From Micromonospora okii (GTDB lineage Bacteria; Actinomycetota; Actinomycetes; Mycobacteriales; Micromonosporaceae), in NCBI RefSeq assembly GCF_020884795.1, contig NZ_BBZF01000033.1, positions 1 through 56,842 on the forward strand: a stretch of DNA of 56,842 nucleotides, given 5' to 3'. Position 1 is the stretch's first letter. Each line of letters begins with the position of its first letter. Made by a program: the position numbers and the translations under genes. The notes beneath the pieces are model-generated. The model was not told the DNA's origin. It worked only from the letters and a program-made list of their open reading frames with translations, and ran no database searches. Of the stretch, positions 30,459 to 38,961 are shown one piece after another.

Positions 30459-32915
30459 TCAGGTCTCCAGGACGGCGGCGGTGATGCGGTGCAGGGCGAA
30501 GGTGTGCAGCATCTCCGTGCGGTCGTCCTCGGCGCGCAGGTAGCCCGCCCCGATCGACACGGGCCGGACCAGCCGGGACACGGTCGCCCCGTGCGGGTCG
30601 ACGTAGCCGACCCAGACCAGCGCCCGGTCCCGCACCGCCTGCTGGAGCACGGCGAGGGCGTCGGCGTGCCCGTGCACCGGGGTCGGGCCGGCGCCGGCCG
30701 TGCCGCCGCGCACCACCGCCGGGGCCCGCCGGGCCGCCCGTGCCGCCGCCTCGCCCCGCCGGATCTGCTCCACCACGCCGAGCAGCCGGGGCAGGGCCAG
30801 CTTCGGCGGGACCAGCGGGTCGAGCGCCCGGGTGGTCACCGAGGGCCGGGCCGGGGCCCGCCGGGTGCGCGGCCGGGCCAGCACCACCGAGCCCGAGGCG
30901 TCCTCCGGCACCGGGGCGTACCCGGCGTCGCGCAACGCCGTCAGCATCCGGTTCACCTGGTACGGGGTGACCAGCACCGTCGGGGCCAGCCGGCGCAACG
31001 CCAGCGACTCCAGCCGCCGGTCGGCCAGCACCTCGGCGAGCAGCGCCTCGTCGTCGCTGCGCACGTACCCGCCGACGGAGCCGACCCGCAGGCCGCCGTG
31101 CCGGCGGGCCACGTCGTCCACCAGGTACGTCAACCCCTGCGGGACCGGGGTGCGGGACCGGCGGCGGAACAGGTCGTGCAGGTCGTCGGCCGAGTACCCG
31201 GCGTCCAGGGCCCGGCGCACGCTCGCCGGGGTGACCCGGTGCACGCTCGCCCCGCCCGCCGACTCGTGCTCGGCCACCACCTCCAGCTCGCCGGCCAGCC
31301 CCGGGTCGGGCGGGCCGGGCACCACGAGCGTCAGGTCGGCCTGCATCAGGAAGTGGTCGACCGGGGCGGGCAGCAGGGCGTCCAGCGCCCGCGCCGCAGT
31401 GGAGGCGTCCTCGGCGTCGGCGCGCAGCCCGAGCGGGTCGTCCCCGCCCCGCTCGCCGGCCTCCACGAGGTTGGTCAGCAGCAGCCGCCCGTACGAGGTG
31501 AGCGCGCCCAGCCCGGTCACCCCGAGCCGCGCCGCCTCGGCCAGCACCTCCCGGTGGGTGGCCTCCCGCCCCCGGCTGCGTCGGGGGGAGCGCCAGTCGA
31601 GCAGCGCCAGCACCTCCTCCTCCGTCGGCGCGGTGGCCGGCTCCAGGTCGGCCAGCACCGCCAGCACCGACCGGCGGGCGGCCGGCGCGCCGGCCCGTTC
31701 CGCCTCGGGCGAGAGCGCGTTGATCGGCCGGTCCCGGTCGTCGCGCTGCCCCACCAGGCCCGCCTGGCGGGTCATCAGCAGCCAGGCCCGGGCGAGCTGC
31801 TCCCAGCGCCGGGCCAGCGACAGAGCCCGCCACGCCTCGTACGCCCCGGTGGGCAGGACCTGCTGGTCGGCGCCGTACCGGCCGGTGGCCGCGCCGCCCA
31901 GCTCCAGCTCCCCGAGCAGCCCCGCCGCGTACGCGACCTCCAGCAGCAGGGCGGTGGTCGGCTCGTCCAGCGCCAGCGCCCGGGACAGCCGCCGCAGTTC
32001 GCGCACCCCGATCCCGCCCGAGCGCAGCACCGGCGCCGGCTCGGCGGCCAGCAGCTCCAGCAGCGCCTCGGTGTGCCGTACCACCTCCATGGTCTGCCCG
32101 GTCCCCGCCGAGTCGACGGCCTTGGCCTCGCGGGCCGGGGCCGTGACCGGCGGGGGGCTGGCGGCCAGCGGGCCGAGCGGGCCGCTGTCGCGGCGCAGCA
32201 GCAGGGCGACCTCGCGGGGCAGCTCCACCGTGCCGGCGGAGACCTGCACCAGCAGCCGGGCGTCGACCAGCCAGCGCACCGGCGACCCGGTCGGCGCGCC
32301 GCCGTTGGTCGGGTCCGGCGGGAGGCTGTCCTCCGCCCCGAGCGGCGGGGCCTGGAGCGCACCCGGGGGCACGCTGCCCACCGGCGGGCCGGCGGCGAGC
32401 CGGTCCAGGATCGCCCGCGCCGACGGGGGCGCGGCGAGCAGCGTGCGGCGCAGCTTCGCCGGGTCCGTGCAGAGGGCCGCCGCCCGCGCGTCCAGCTCCC
32501 CCGCCGGCCGCCCCAGCCCCGCCGGGTACGGCGTGACCTCGTCCACGCCGTCGGCCACGCGCAGCTCGTGCTCCGGGCCGTATAGCAGGAAGAGCGTGCG
32601 CAGCCGGTTCACCGCGCCCCGGATGGTGGCCGGGGCGGGCGGGCGCGGCCCGGCGGTGGCCATGGCGAGGACCGCCTCGGTCGAGGTGGTGCCGTCGTCC
32701 GGGCTCCGGGTCAGCCGGGCGGCGTCGAGGATCGCGAGGGTGAACCGGTCCAGCCCGTCGAGCGCGCGGGTCACGGAGACCCGGGACTGGGCGCGCAGCG
32801 CGAGCGCGGACACGTCGGCCGGCACGGGCACGACGAGGTCGGGCCGCGACTGGAGCAGGGCGGCCAGGGACTCGTCGGGCAGCGTCCGCAGATGGTCGGC
32901 GAGTGAGATGGTCAT
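30459..32915 (-). CDS. Helicase-associated protein (XPB/Ssl2-like N-terminal domain)
   Basis: An 818-residue actinobacterial protein without helicase ATPase motifs. The start SLADHLRTLPDESLAALLQS and the ending block (HADALAVLQQAVRDRALVWV, ..VRPVSIGAGYLRAEDD..) match the helicase C-terminal/WYL-like protein that accompanies XPB in actinobacteria. It may load or regulate XPB or bind DNA, which is inference from linkage. The ATG at 32915 is 9 nt after a minus-strand TAGCGT, so the leader is very short. Confidence 0.85.
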   Translation of the reverse strand: MTISLADHLRTLPDESLAALLQSRPDLVVPVPADVSALALRAQSRVSVTRALDGLDRFTLAILDAARLTRSPDDGTTSTEAVLAMATAGPRPPAPATIRGAVNRLRTLFLLYGPEHELRVADGVDEVTPYPAGLGRPAGELDARAAALCTDPAKLRRTLLAAPPSARAILDRLAAGPPVGSVPPGALQAPPLGAEDSLPPDPTNGGAPTGSPVRWLVDARLLVQVSAGTVELPREVALLLRRDSGPLGPLAASPPPVTAPAREAKAVDSAGTGQTMEVVRHTEALLELLAAEPAPVLRSGGIGVRELRRLSRALALDEPTTALLLEVAYAAGLLGELELGGAATGRYGADQQVLPTGAYEAWRALSLARRWEQLARAWLLMTRQAGLVGQRDDRDRPINALSPEAERAGAPAARRSVLAVLADLEPATAPTEEEVLALLDWRSPRRSRGREATHREVLAEAARLGVTGLGALTSYGRLLLTNLVEAGERGGDDPLGLRADAEDASTAARALDALLPAPVDHFLMQADLTLVVPGPPDPGLAGELEVVAEHESAGGASVHRVTPASVRRALDAGYSADDLHDLFRRRSRTPVPQGLTYLVDDVARRHGGLRVGSVGGYVRSDDEALLAEVLADRRLESLALRRLAPTVLVTPYQVNRMLTALRDAGYAPVPEDASGSVVLARPRTRRAPARPSVTTRALDPLVPPKLALPRLLGVVEQIRRGEAAARAARRAPAVVRGGTAGAGPTPVHGHADALAVLQQAVRDRALVWVGYVDPHGATVSRLVRPVSIGAGYLRAEDDRTEMLHTFALHRITAAVLET

Positions 32916-32986
32916 CGTCGTTCCACGCTAGCCCGCTTCGGGGCCGTCGTGCCCCTCCGACGTCCGGCTGGGCGGTGTCGGCCGGG

Positions 32987-32992
32987 TACCTT
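32987..32992 (+). promoter_or_regulatory. Leaderless -10 of the HAD hydrolase gene
   Basis: TACCTT followed by 7 nt and the ATG at 33000. No ribosome-binding site lies in between. Confidence 0.5.
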
Positions 32993-32999
32993 TCCGGGC

Positions 33000-33623
33000 A
33001 TGCCTCCCCTGACCGTCGGTTTCGATCTCGACATGACCCTGGTCGACTCGCGTCCCGGCATCGCCGCGGCGTTCCGGGCGCTGACCGCGCGCACCGGCGT
33101 CGCCGTGGACGCCGACGCGGCCGTGTCGCGGCTGGGTCCGCCGCTGCGCGTGGAGATCGCCCGCTGGTTCCCGCCCGAGCAGGTCGAGTCGGCCGTCGAG
33201 GCGTACCGGGAGCTCTACCCGGCGTACGCGATCACCCCGACCCTGCCGATGCCCGGCGCGGTCGAGGCCCTCGCGGCCGTGCGCGCCCACGGCGGCCGGG
33301 TCCTGGTGGTCACCGCGAAGATGGGCCGGCTGGCCCGGCTGCACCTGGACCACCTCGGGCTGGCCGTCGACGAGCTGGCCGGCGACCTCTTCGCCGAGGA
33401 GAAGACGACGGCGCTGCGCGCGCACGGCGCGACCCTGTACGTCGGCGACCACACCGCCGACATGGTGGCCGCCGGGACGGCCGGGATCCCGGGGATCGCG
33501 GTGGTCACCGGCCCCTGCTCGGCCGAGGAGCTGCGCTCCGCCGGGGCGCGGGTCGTCCTGGACGATCTCCGCGGATTCCCGGCGGCGCTGGAGGCCATGA
33601 TCCGGCTAGCCTGGAAGCAGTAG
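33000..33623 (+). CDS. HAD family hydrolase (phosphatase)
   Basis: A 207-residue HAD phosphatase. Motif I is GFDLDMTLVDSRPG (nucleophile Asp9 and Asp11), motif II lies near VLVVTAK, the Lys near EEKTTALR and motif III/IV is VGDHTADMVAA. The cap is the small alpha-helical type. The substrate is unknown; phosphoglycolate-like phosphatases are closest. The start at 33000 is leaderless after TACCTT. It is divergent from the helicase-associated gene. Confidence 0.85.
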   Translation: MPPLTVGFDLDMTLVDSRPGIAAAFRALTARTGVAVDADAAVSRLGPPLRVEIARWFPPEQVESAVEAYRELYPAYAITPTLPMPGAVEALAAVRAHGGRVLVVTAKMGRLARLHLDHLGLAVDELAGDLFAEEKTTALRAHGATLYVGDHTADMVAAGTAGIPGIAVVTGPCSAEELRSAGARVVLDDLRGFPAALEAMIRLAWKQ

Positions 33624-33651
33624 ACGGTTCGAGCGAAGCAGAGGTTCTCAG

Positions 33652-34038
33652 GTGCCGACGGGTCGAGTGAAGTGGTATGACGCGGCCAAGGGATACGGGT
33701 TCGTCACCAGCGACGAAGGTGGCGACGTGTTCCTGCCCAAGGGCGCGCTACCGGCGGGTGTCACCGACCTCAAGGGCGGCCAGCGGGTCGACTTCAGCGT
33801 GGTCGACAGCCGCCGGGGCGCGCAGGCGATGGGGGTCAAGCTCCTCGAGGCGCCGCCCTCGGTGGCGGAGCTGCGGCGGCGGCCGGCGGAGGAGCTGCAC
33901 GGCCTCGTCGAGGACATGATCAAGGTACTGGAGGCGAAGGTCCAGCCGGACCTGCGGCGGGGCCGCTTCCCGGACAGGAAGACCGCGCAGAAGATCGCTC
34001 AGCTCGTCCACGCGGTGGCGCGCGAGCTGGAGGTCTGA
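33652..34038 (+). CDS. Cold-shock domain protein
   Basis: A 128-residue protein. A cold-shock domain (GRVKWYDAAKGYGFVTSDEG, then VFLPKGALP) spans ~1-65 with the RNP1 (GYGFV) and RNP2-like (VFLPKGAL) motifs. A basic helical tail of ~60 residues follows (LVEDMIKVLEAKVQPDLRRG). The tail is longer than in the classic 67-residue CspA. The GTG at 33652 follows GCAGAGG. It overlaps the convergent mqnD by 40 nt at the 3' ends. Confidence 0.9.
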   Translation: MPTGRVKWYDAAKGYGFVTSDEGGDVFLPKGALPAGVTDLKGGQRVDFSVVDSRRGAQAMGVKLLEAPPSVAELRRRPAEELHGLVEDMIKVLEAKVQPDLRRGRFPDRKTAQKIAQLVHAVARELEV

Positions 34039-34886
34039 GGGCGGGAGACCCGGGGCACGAGCCCGGCGTCGGCGGCCCGGCCCAGCAGCGCCTCCACGGC
34101 GGCGAACCCCGCGTCCCCCAGGTCCGCGGTGAACTCGTTGACGTAGAGGCCGATGTGCCGGTCCACCACGTCGGGCTCCATCTCCTGGGCGTGGGCCAGC
34201 ACGTACTCCCGGCTGGCCGCCGGGTCGGCCCACGCCTGGCGGACCGACTCGCGGATCCAGCCGGCCGCCTCGACCGGGTCGACGGCGCCCCGCCGGGCCA
34301 GGATCGCGCCGAGCGGGATCGGCAGCTCCGTGTCGCCCTCCCACCACTGGCCGAGGTCGACCAGCGCGGTCAGCCCGTGCCGGGGGTACGTGAACCGCGC
34401 CTCGTGGATCACCAGCCCCGCGTCGTACCGACCGGCGGCCACCGCCGGCATGATCTCGTGGAACGGCACCACCTCGATCCGCGCCGGGGGCCGCTGCGCC
34501 GACCAGAGCCGGAACAGCAGGTACGCGGTGGTCCGGTCGCCGGGCACCGCCACGGTCGCCCCGCTCAGGTCGGCAGCCCCGCCCGCTCCCTCCGTGCCCG
34601 CCACGTTGCCGGCCGCCGCGTCGCCCCGGGTCAGCACCAGCGGGCCGCAGCCCCGGCCGAGCGCGCCCCCGCAGGGCAGCAGGTGGTAGTCGTCCAGCAG
34701 CCACGGCAGCGCCGCGTAGCTCACCTTCACCAGGTCGAACGCGCCGCGCTCGGCGGCGGTGTTCGTGACGTCCACGTCGGCGTACGTCACCTCGACGGGC
34801 GGGGCACCGGGCACCCGGCCGTGCACCAGGGCGTCGAAGACGAACGTGTCGTTGGGGCAGGGCGAGATCGCCAGGGTGAGCGCCAC
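33999..34886 (-). CDS. mqnD: 1,4-dihydroxy-6-naphthoate synthase (futalosine pathway)
   Basis: A 295-residue protein. The ISPCPNDTFVFDALV start is the MqnD signature, and further conserved segments are KVSYAALPWLLDDYHLL, ALGRGCGPL and VIHEARFTY. It converts cyclic dehypoxanthine futalosine to 1,4-dihydroxy-6-naphthoate in menaquinone synthesis. The GTG at 34886 is leaderless (TACGGT, 6 nt, GTG). The C-terminal tail after VPRVSRP is Ser/Thr-rich and overlaps the cold-shock gene. The futalosine hydrolase gene lies 1.6 kb away at 36462. Confidence 0.92.
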   Translation of the reverse strand: MALTLAISPCPNDTFVFDALVHGRVPGAPPVEVTYADVDVTNTAAERGAFDLVKVSYAALPWLLDDYHLLPCGGALGRGCGPLVLTRGDAAAGNVAGTEGAGGAADLSGATVAVPGDRTTAYLLFRLWSAQRPPARIEVVPFHEIMPAVAAGRYDAGLVIHEARFTYPRHGLTALVDLGQWWEGDTELPIPLGAILARRGAVDPVEAAGWIRESVRQAWADPAASREYVLAHAQEMEPDVVDRHIGLYVNEFTADLGDAGFAAVEALLGRAADAGLVPRVSRPQTSSSRATAWTS

Positions 34887-34892
34887 ACCCCC

Positions 34893-34898
34893 ACCGTA
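34893..34898 (-). promoter_or_regulatory. Leaderless -10 of mqnD
   Basis: Minus-strand TACGGT with 6 nt to the GTG at 34886. Confidence 0.5.
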
Positions 34899-35091
34899 TC
34901 CCCGTCCCCGCCACGGGCTCCCGCCCCATCACCCCGCCCAGTGCCCGCCACGGCTGCCAGTGCCCCGTCACGGCGCCCGGATGCCCCGCCACGGCTCCCC
35001 GTGACCCCACCACGGCTCTCACCGCCCCGTCGCCGAATTCGCCGTCACCCTTCGTGACGGGTAGCCGGCAGAGGAGGGTGTTGCCTCGCCT

Positions 35092-35280
35092 ATGGAGCTG
35101 ATGTCGGCGACGACTCACGTGCAGGTGAAGACTCACGTGCGGATGAAGACTCATGGGCCGGTGAAGAGCCATGTGTCGGCGAGGGCTCACGTATCGATGA
35201 GGGCTCGCGTGCCGGAACGACTCGTGGCGGGTGGACTGGCCACGCCGCCCCGTTGTCCCGTGGAGGCCGGCCGGACGTGA
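35092..35280 (+). CDS. Doubtful repeat-encoded small protein
   Basis: A 62-codon frame starting ATG at 35092, with GAGGAGGG 13 nt upstream. It reads the 18-bp array as six-residue repeats (HVQVKT, HVRMKT, HGPVKS, HVSARA, HVSMRA). Basic and His-rich. It has no resemblance to a known family, and the repeats may be non-coding. Confidence 0.25.
   Translation: MELMSATTHVQVKTHVRMKTHGPVKSHVSARAHVSMRARVPERLVAGGLATPPRCPVEAGRT
35112..35219. repeat. 18-bp imperfect tandem repeat, six units
   Basis: Units begin at 35112, 35130, 35148, 35166, 35184 and 35202. Examples are GACTCACGTGCAGGTGAA and GACTCACGTGCGGATGAA. Divergence increases downstream. The period is a multiple of three and the array keeps an open frame on both strands. 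Confidence 0.8.
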
Positions 35281-35343
35281 TGTCGGCAATGACTCAGCTC
35301 CAAAGGGGCTGCGGTGATGCCTGCTATCCCCAAGGCGGCGCAG

Positions 35344-35363
35344 TTATCCACAGGTTGTCCACA
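35344..35363. promoter_or_regulatory. Tandem DnaA-box-like sites
   Basis: TTATCCACA (35344-35352, the classical DnaA box) and TTGTCCACA (35355-35363, the form common in actinobacterial oriC) occur in the same orientation 11 bp apart. They sit 50 nt upstream of the XRE-GNAT gene. No dnaA, dnaN or box cluster is nearby, so this is not an origin. Confidence 0.5.
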
Positions 35364-35413
35364 GGCGGGCGGGGCCTGTTGAGGATCGATCGGAGCGGCG
35401 GCAGCATCGGGTC

Positions 35414-36445
35414 GTGGACGAGACAGCGCAACCAGAGCCGGCGGAGCCGGGCATGGCTCAGCCCACAGCGGTGGAGCCCAGGGCGGCGGAGCCCAGGGCG
35501 GCGGAGCCCAGGGCGGTGGAAGCCGCAGTGGGAGAGTCCGGGGCGGCGGACGCTGGGGCGACGGAGCCCGACGGGGCGGCGGGAGTGGAGCTGGGTGGCC
35601 TGCTCCGGGCGCTGCGTCGGCGGGCGGACCTGAGCCAACGGGGACTCGCCGCCAGGGCGGGGGTGCCCCAGGCGACGCTGGCGCGGATCGAGTCGGGGCG
35701 GGCGGGGAACCCGCGGTTCCGGACGGTGGAGCGGTTGGTGAGGGCGGCCGGAGGGCGGCTGGCGATCGGCGCGCCGGACGCGCACGGGCCCGATCTGCCG
35801 CCCGACGAGCCGGTACCGGTGCCGTTCGTGCCGCACGACGGGATGCGGGACGAGGCCGGACGGCGGTATCCGGCGCACCTGGACGTCTGGGAGGTACATG
35901 ACCCGAAGGACTGGCCGGGCGCCTGGTGGGCGGAGTGGTACAAGCTGCGGCCGGAGCAGTGGCCGCGCCCGGTGCCGGCGGCGACGTACCAGCTGAACCG
36001 CCGCTACCGGGACCGGCGACGGTGGGCCGACCGGATCCGCCGCGAGGTCGTGATCCGCCGGGTCGTCGACGACGGTCTGCCGGCGACGTGCTGGCGGTTC
36101 GTGGCGGAGCTGCCCGACGGCCGGTTGCTCGGAGAACTGCGGGCCCACGAGCGTAGCCCCCGACTGCAGTACGGCGACCTGATCGACGCCGGGGAGCGAG
36201 AAATCGTGCTGGACGGCATCCTGGTGACGATGGCGTGCCGGCGGCTCGGCATCGGGCGGCGTCTGGTGGAGGCGTTGACTCTCGAGATGGAGCGGGCGGG
36301 GATCCTCGCGGCGCACGCCGTCGCCGCGGTCGGCGGGGTGGACCTGCTGCTCGCCTGCGGGTACCGGCTGGCGAGGGAGCGGCCGTGGAAGCTCTGCCTC
36401 GACCGCACGCCGCCGGGCTCGCGCCGGCGCTGGTGGCGGAGCTGA
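35414..36445 (+). CDS. XRE HTH - GNAT acetyltransferase fusion
   Basis: A 343-residue protein. Residues ~1-55 are a Pro/Ala/Glu-rich tail containing three perfect 15-bp repeats (35474-35518, PRAAE/PRAVE). An XRE HTH follows (~58-115; RADLSQRGLAARAGVPQATL), then a ~110-residue linker with WWAEWYKLRPEQWPRP, and a C-terminal GNAT domain with the acetyl-CoA loop RRLGIGRRLVEAL. It could be a transcription factor that also acetylates a substrate, or a sensor using acetyl-CoA. The GTG at 35414 is the start giving the full repeat tail; an ATG at 35453 would drop part of it. Confidence 0.78.
   Translation: MDETAQPEPAEPGMAQPTAVEPRAAEPRAAEPRAVEAAVGESGAADAGATEPDGAAGVELGGLLRALRRRADLSQRGLAARAGVPQATLARIESGRAGNPRFRTVERLVRAAGGRLAIGAPDAHGPDLPPDEPVPVPFVPHDGMRDEAGRRYPAHLDVWEVHDPKDWPGAWWAEWYKLRPEQWPRPVPAATYQLNRRYRDRRRWADRIRREVVIRRVVDDGLPATCWRFVAELPDGRLLGELRAHERSPRLQYGDLIDAGEREIVLDGILVTMACRRLGIGRRLVEALTLEMERAGILAAHAVAAVGGVDLLLACGYRLARERPWKLCLDRTPPGSRRRWWRS
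35474..35518 (+). repeat. Three 15-bp in-frame tandem repeats in the XRE-GNAT gene
   Basis: GAGCCCAGGGCGGCG is repeated at 35474, 35489 and 35504 (the last with one change), adding pentapeptide units to the disordered N-terminal tail. Copy number could vary between strains by slippage. Confidence 0.8.
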
Positions 36446-36461
36446 CCGCCGCCGGCTCGGC

Positions 36462-37184
36462 TCAGGTCAGGGTGGCGGCGGCCGTGGGGAAGGCGGCGGC
36501 GGCCGTGGTGAGGGCGGCGAGCGCTTCGCGCAATCGCCACGCGCCACGGTCGCGGGGGCCGATCGGGTTGGAGACCGTGCGCAGTTCGGCGAAGGGCAGG
36601 CCGGCCTGGGCGGCGGCGACCGCGACCCCGTACCCCTCCATGGCCTCGGCCACGGCGTCCGGGTGCCGGTCGGCGAGCGCGGCGGTGCCGGTGGCGGTGC
36701 CGGTCACGGTGCTCACGGTGAGCACGGCGCCGACCGTGGCCGCCGGCAGGGCGGTGCGCAGCGCGTCGAGCAGAGCCGCGTCGGCGGGGATGGCGGTCCC
36801 GCCGCCGAGCAGCTCGGGCGCCATGCCCAGCTCGTCCACGGGGATGAAGCCCTCCGGCGAATCGGCGCCGAGGTCCGCCGCGACGCTGCGGGTGGCCAGG
36901 ACCGTCCCGCCGACCGCCACCCGGCCGACGAAGCCGCCGGCGACTCCCGCGCTGAGCACCGCCCCGTACGGGCGGCCGGTGGTCTCGGCGAGCGCCAGCA
37001 GCCGGGCCGTGGCGGCCCCGGCGACGGCCGGGCCCACCCCGACGGACACCACGGTCACCCCTTCGCCGGACGCCGCCCCCGGACGACCCGGGACGGGCCC
37101 GGGGAGGTTGGCGGCGGGTGGGAGGCCGGCGCGGATCGCGTCGGCCTCGGCGGGCACCGCCGTCACCACGAGCAGTCCGGTCAC
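36462..37184 (-). CDS. mqnB: Futalosine hydrolase
   Basis: A 240-residue nucleoside-phosphorylase-fold enzyme. Signatures are LLVVTAVPAEADAI, VSVGVGPAVAGAATA, SAGVAGGF and MEGYGVAVAAAQAGLPFAEL, and VSNPIGPRDR holds the acidic base region. It removes hypoxanthine from futalosine in menaquinone synthesis. The GTG at 37184 overlaps the upstream MFS stop by 4 nt, so it is translated with that transporter gene. Together with mqnD it supports the futalosine route in this organism. Confidence 0.88.
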   Translation of the reverse strand: MTGLLVVTAVPAEADAIRAGLPPAANLPGPVPGRPGAASGEGVTVVSVGVGPAVAGAATARLLALAETTGRPYGAVLSAGVAGGFVGRVAVGGTVLATRSVAADLGADSPEGFIPVDELGMAPELLGGGTAIPADAALLDALRTALPAATVGAVLTVSTVTGTATGTAALADRHPDAVAEAMEGYGVAVAAAQAGLPFAELRTVSNPIGPRDRGAWRLREALAALTTAAAAFPTAAATLT

Positions 37185-38857
37185 GACACCGGCCCCCGAG
37201 GCTCCCGGCGGGTCTCGTCGTCGCCCGCGCCCAGGCCGGAGCCGGCGACGGCGGAGGAGGGCCGGTAGATGTGGTACCCGGGCGGGGCCGTCCCCGGGAC
37301 GTCGGCGGGGCGCGGGTCGGACCGGTGCGCGGGGTCGCGGTGCGCGGCCTGGGCGGGGGCGGCGGCGGGCGAGACGGGGGCCGGCACGGCCGGCTCCGCG
37401 TCCGGTCGGTCGGCCGGCTCCGCGTCCTGGTCGGCTGGTTGCTCGTCCTGGTCGGCCAGCTCCTCGTCGCCGAGCGGGCGGCCGACCAGCCGCTCGTCGC
37501 GCAGCTTTGCGGCGACGTACGTGCCCCGGGCGGCGGCGAGCACGCCGACCCCCGCGGCGACGGCGATGCCGAGCCGCCCGTCGAAGGGGACCAGGCCGAG
37601 GCCGCCGCCGGCCACGAAGGCGAGCATCAGCGCCGTCTCGGAGTGGGCGAACGAGCTGGCCCGCAGCCGCTCCGGGATGCGTTCCTGGATCGAGGCGTCG
37701 ACGGCGAGCTTCGACACCCCGCTGGCCAGCGCGGCGACCAGGCAGAGCAGCGCCACCATGGGCAGCGAGAACTGGATCGTGGCGAGGACCGCCGTGCCCG
37801 CCACGACGACCGCGCTGCTGGACTGGATCGCGGTGGGTCGGTGGATGCGCAGCCGGGTGCCGACCGCCGTGGCCAGGAAGGTGCCCACCGCCAGCGCCCC
37901 GCCGACCAGGCCGAGCGCCACCTCCGCGCCCAGGTCCCGGCCGAAGAAGTCGGTGGTCAGGTCGCCCTTCTTCAGCGCGAAGGCGAGAAAGAGCAGCAGG
38001 AAGCCGTACACGGCGCGGGGGAGCGCCGCGCCGGCCAGGGTGGCGATGACGAGGCGGCCGGCGGGGCGTCCGCGCCCCAGGGGGCGGTCCCCGGCGGAGC
38101 GCCGGCTGAGCGCGCGCAGCGGGCGGGGAACCCGCTCGGGCGGGTCCGAGTCGGCGCGGGGCGGCAGCCGCAGCGCGACCACCATGCCGACCAGGAAGAT
38201 CACGGAGGCGACTCGCAGCGGCCACTGCGGGCCGAACCAGAACGCGGCCAGCCCGATCGGGGCGACCAGCCCGCCCGCCACCGTGCCGTAGACGCTGGCC
38301 CGCGCACCGACCTGGGACAGGCCGAGCCCCTCGGGCAGCAGCCGGGGCACCGCCGCCGAGCGGGCCACCCCGTACGCGCGGGAGAGCGCCAGCACCCCGA
38401 AGGCCGCCGGGTACAGGCCGAAGCCGTTCATGTGGTCGGAGATCAGCCAGGCGAGGAAGGCCCGACCGAGCATGGTGGCGGCGAGCGCGTACCGCCGGCC
38501 GTGCCGGAAGTGGTCGAGCAGCGGGCCGACCACCGGCGCGAGCATGGCGAACGGGACCATCGTGACCAGCAGGTACAGCGCGACCTTGCTGCGCGCCTCG
38601 CCGAGCGGCACGTCGAAGAAGATCGTGCCGGCGAGCCCGATGGCGATGAGGGTGTCCCCGGCGCAGGAGACCGCGTGCAGGTCGAACAGGCGGACCATGC
38701 CGGCCTCGCCGCCGGCGCCCCGGGCCCGGGCCGAGCCGGCCTGGCGGGTCATCCAGCGCCCGCCGCGCGCGGAGCCGCGCACCAGCAGGCGGGCGGCGCG
38801 GATGCCGGTGCCGACGGTGCGTCCGAGGAAGGACCCGGAGCGGGAGAACAGCGGCAT
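37181..38857 (-). CDS. MFS transporter
   Basis: A 558-residue membrane protein. A ~50-residue basic N-terminal extension precedes twelve hydrophobic segments (DLHAVSCAGDTLIAIGLAG, ALYLLVTMVPFAMLAPVVGP, VYGFLLLFLAFALKKGD, and others). A ~110-residue Pro/Glu/Asp-rich cytoplasmic tail follows. The substrate is unknown. The ATG at 38857 follows GAGGATGG; an ATG six codons upstream is possible. Its stop overlaps the mqnB start, which is unusual for a menaquinone gene partner. It is divergent from the DUF3027 gene. Confidence 0.85.
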   Translation of the reverse strand: MPLFSRSGSFLGRTVGTGIRAARLLVRGSARGGRWMTRQAGSARARGAGGEAGMVRLFDLHAVSCAGDTLIAIGLAGTIFFDVPLGEARSKVALYLLVTMVPFAMLAPVVGPLLDHFRHGRRYALAATMLGRAFLAWLISDHMNGFGLYPAAFGVLALSRAYGVARSAAVPRLLPEGLGLSQVGARASVYGTVAGGLVAPIGLAAFWFGPQWPLRVASVIFLVGMVVALRLPPRADSDPPERVPRPLRALSRRSAGDRPLGRGRPAGRLVIATLAGAALPRAVYGFLLLFLAFALKKGDLTTDFFGRDLGAEVALGLVGGALAVGTFLATAVGTRLRIHRPTAIQSSSAVVVAGTAVLATIQFSLPMVALLCLVAALASGVSKLAVDASIQERIPERLRASSFAHSETALMLAFVAGGGLGLVPFDGRLGIAVAAGVGVLAAARGTYVAAKLRDERLVGRPLGDEELADQDEQPADQDAEPADRPDAEPAVPAPVSPAAAPAQAAHRDPAHRSDPRPADVPGTAPPGYHIYRPSSAVAGSGLGAGDDETRREPRGPVS

Positions 38858-38961
38858 TGCACCATCCTCGCCCATCCACCCCACCCCCGCGCCAGCACGG
38901 CCCGAGAACAACCTCGGGGAGTGCCTGTCGGCCGTTGGCACGCATGGGGAACAATGGTTGG

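Larger units (their letters stand above)
34887..35413. other. Intergenic region with several repeat types and DnaA-box-like sites
   Basis: It holds degenerate ~20-bp repeats containing CCCGCCACGGCT (34940-35024), a small hairpin CCGTCAC-N5-GTGACGG (35042-35060), an 18-bp tandem array (35112-35219) and two DnaA-box-like 9-mers (35344-35363). The 62-codon frame at 35092-35280 translates the tandem array and may not be a gene. Confidence 0.6.

Noticed and set aside
30489..32931. Two long plus-strand frames (698 and 743 codons) opposite the helicase-associated gene.
   Set aside because: They overlap each other and the real gene and show no domains; this is typical of third-position GC bias.
35344..35363. 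A chromosomal origin of replication.
   Set aside because: Only two DnaA boxes and no dnaA, dnaN, gyr genes or AT-rich unwinding region nearby.
36235..38049. A 604-codon plus-strand frame across mqnB and the MFS gene.
   Set aside because: It is Arg/Pro-rich and lacks any recognisable domain; the minus-strand genes are clear.
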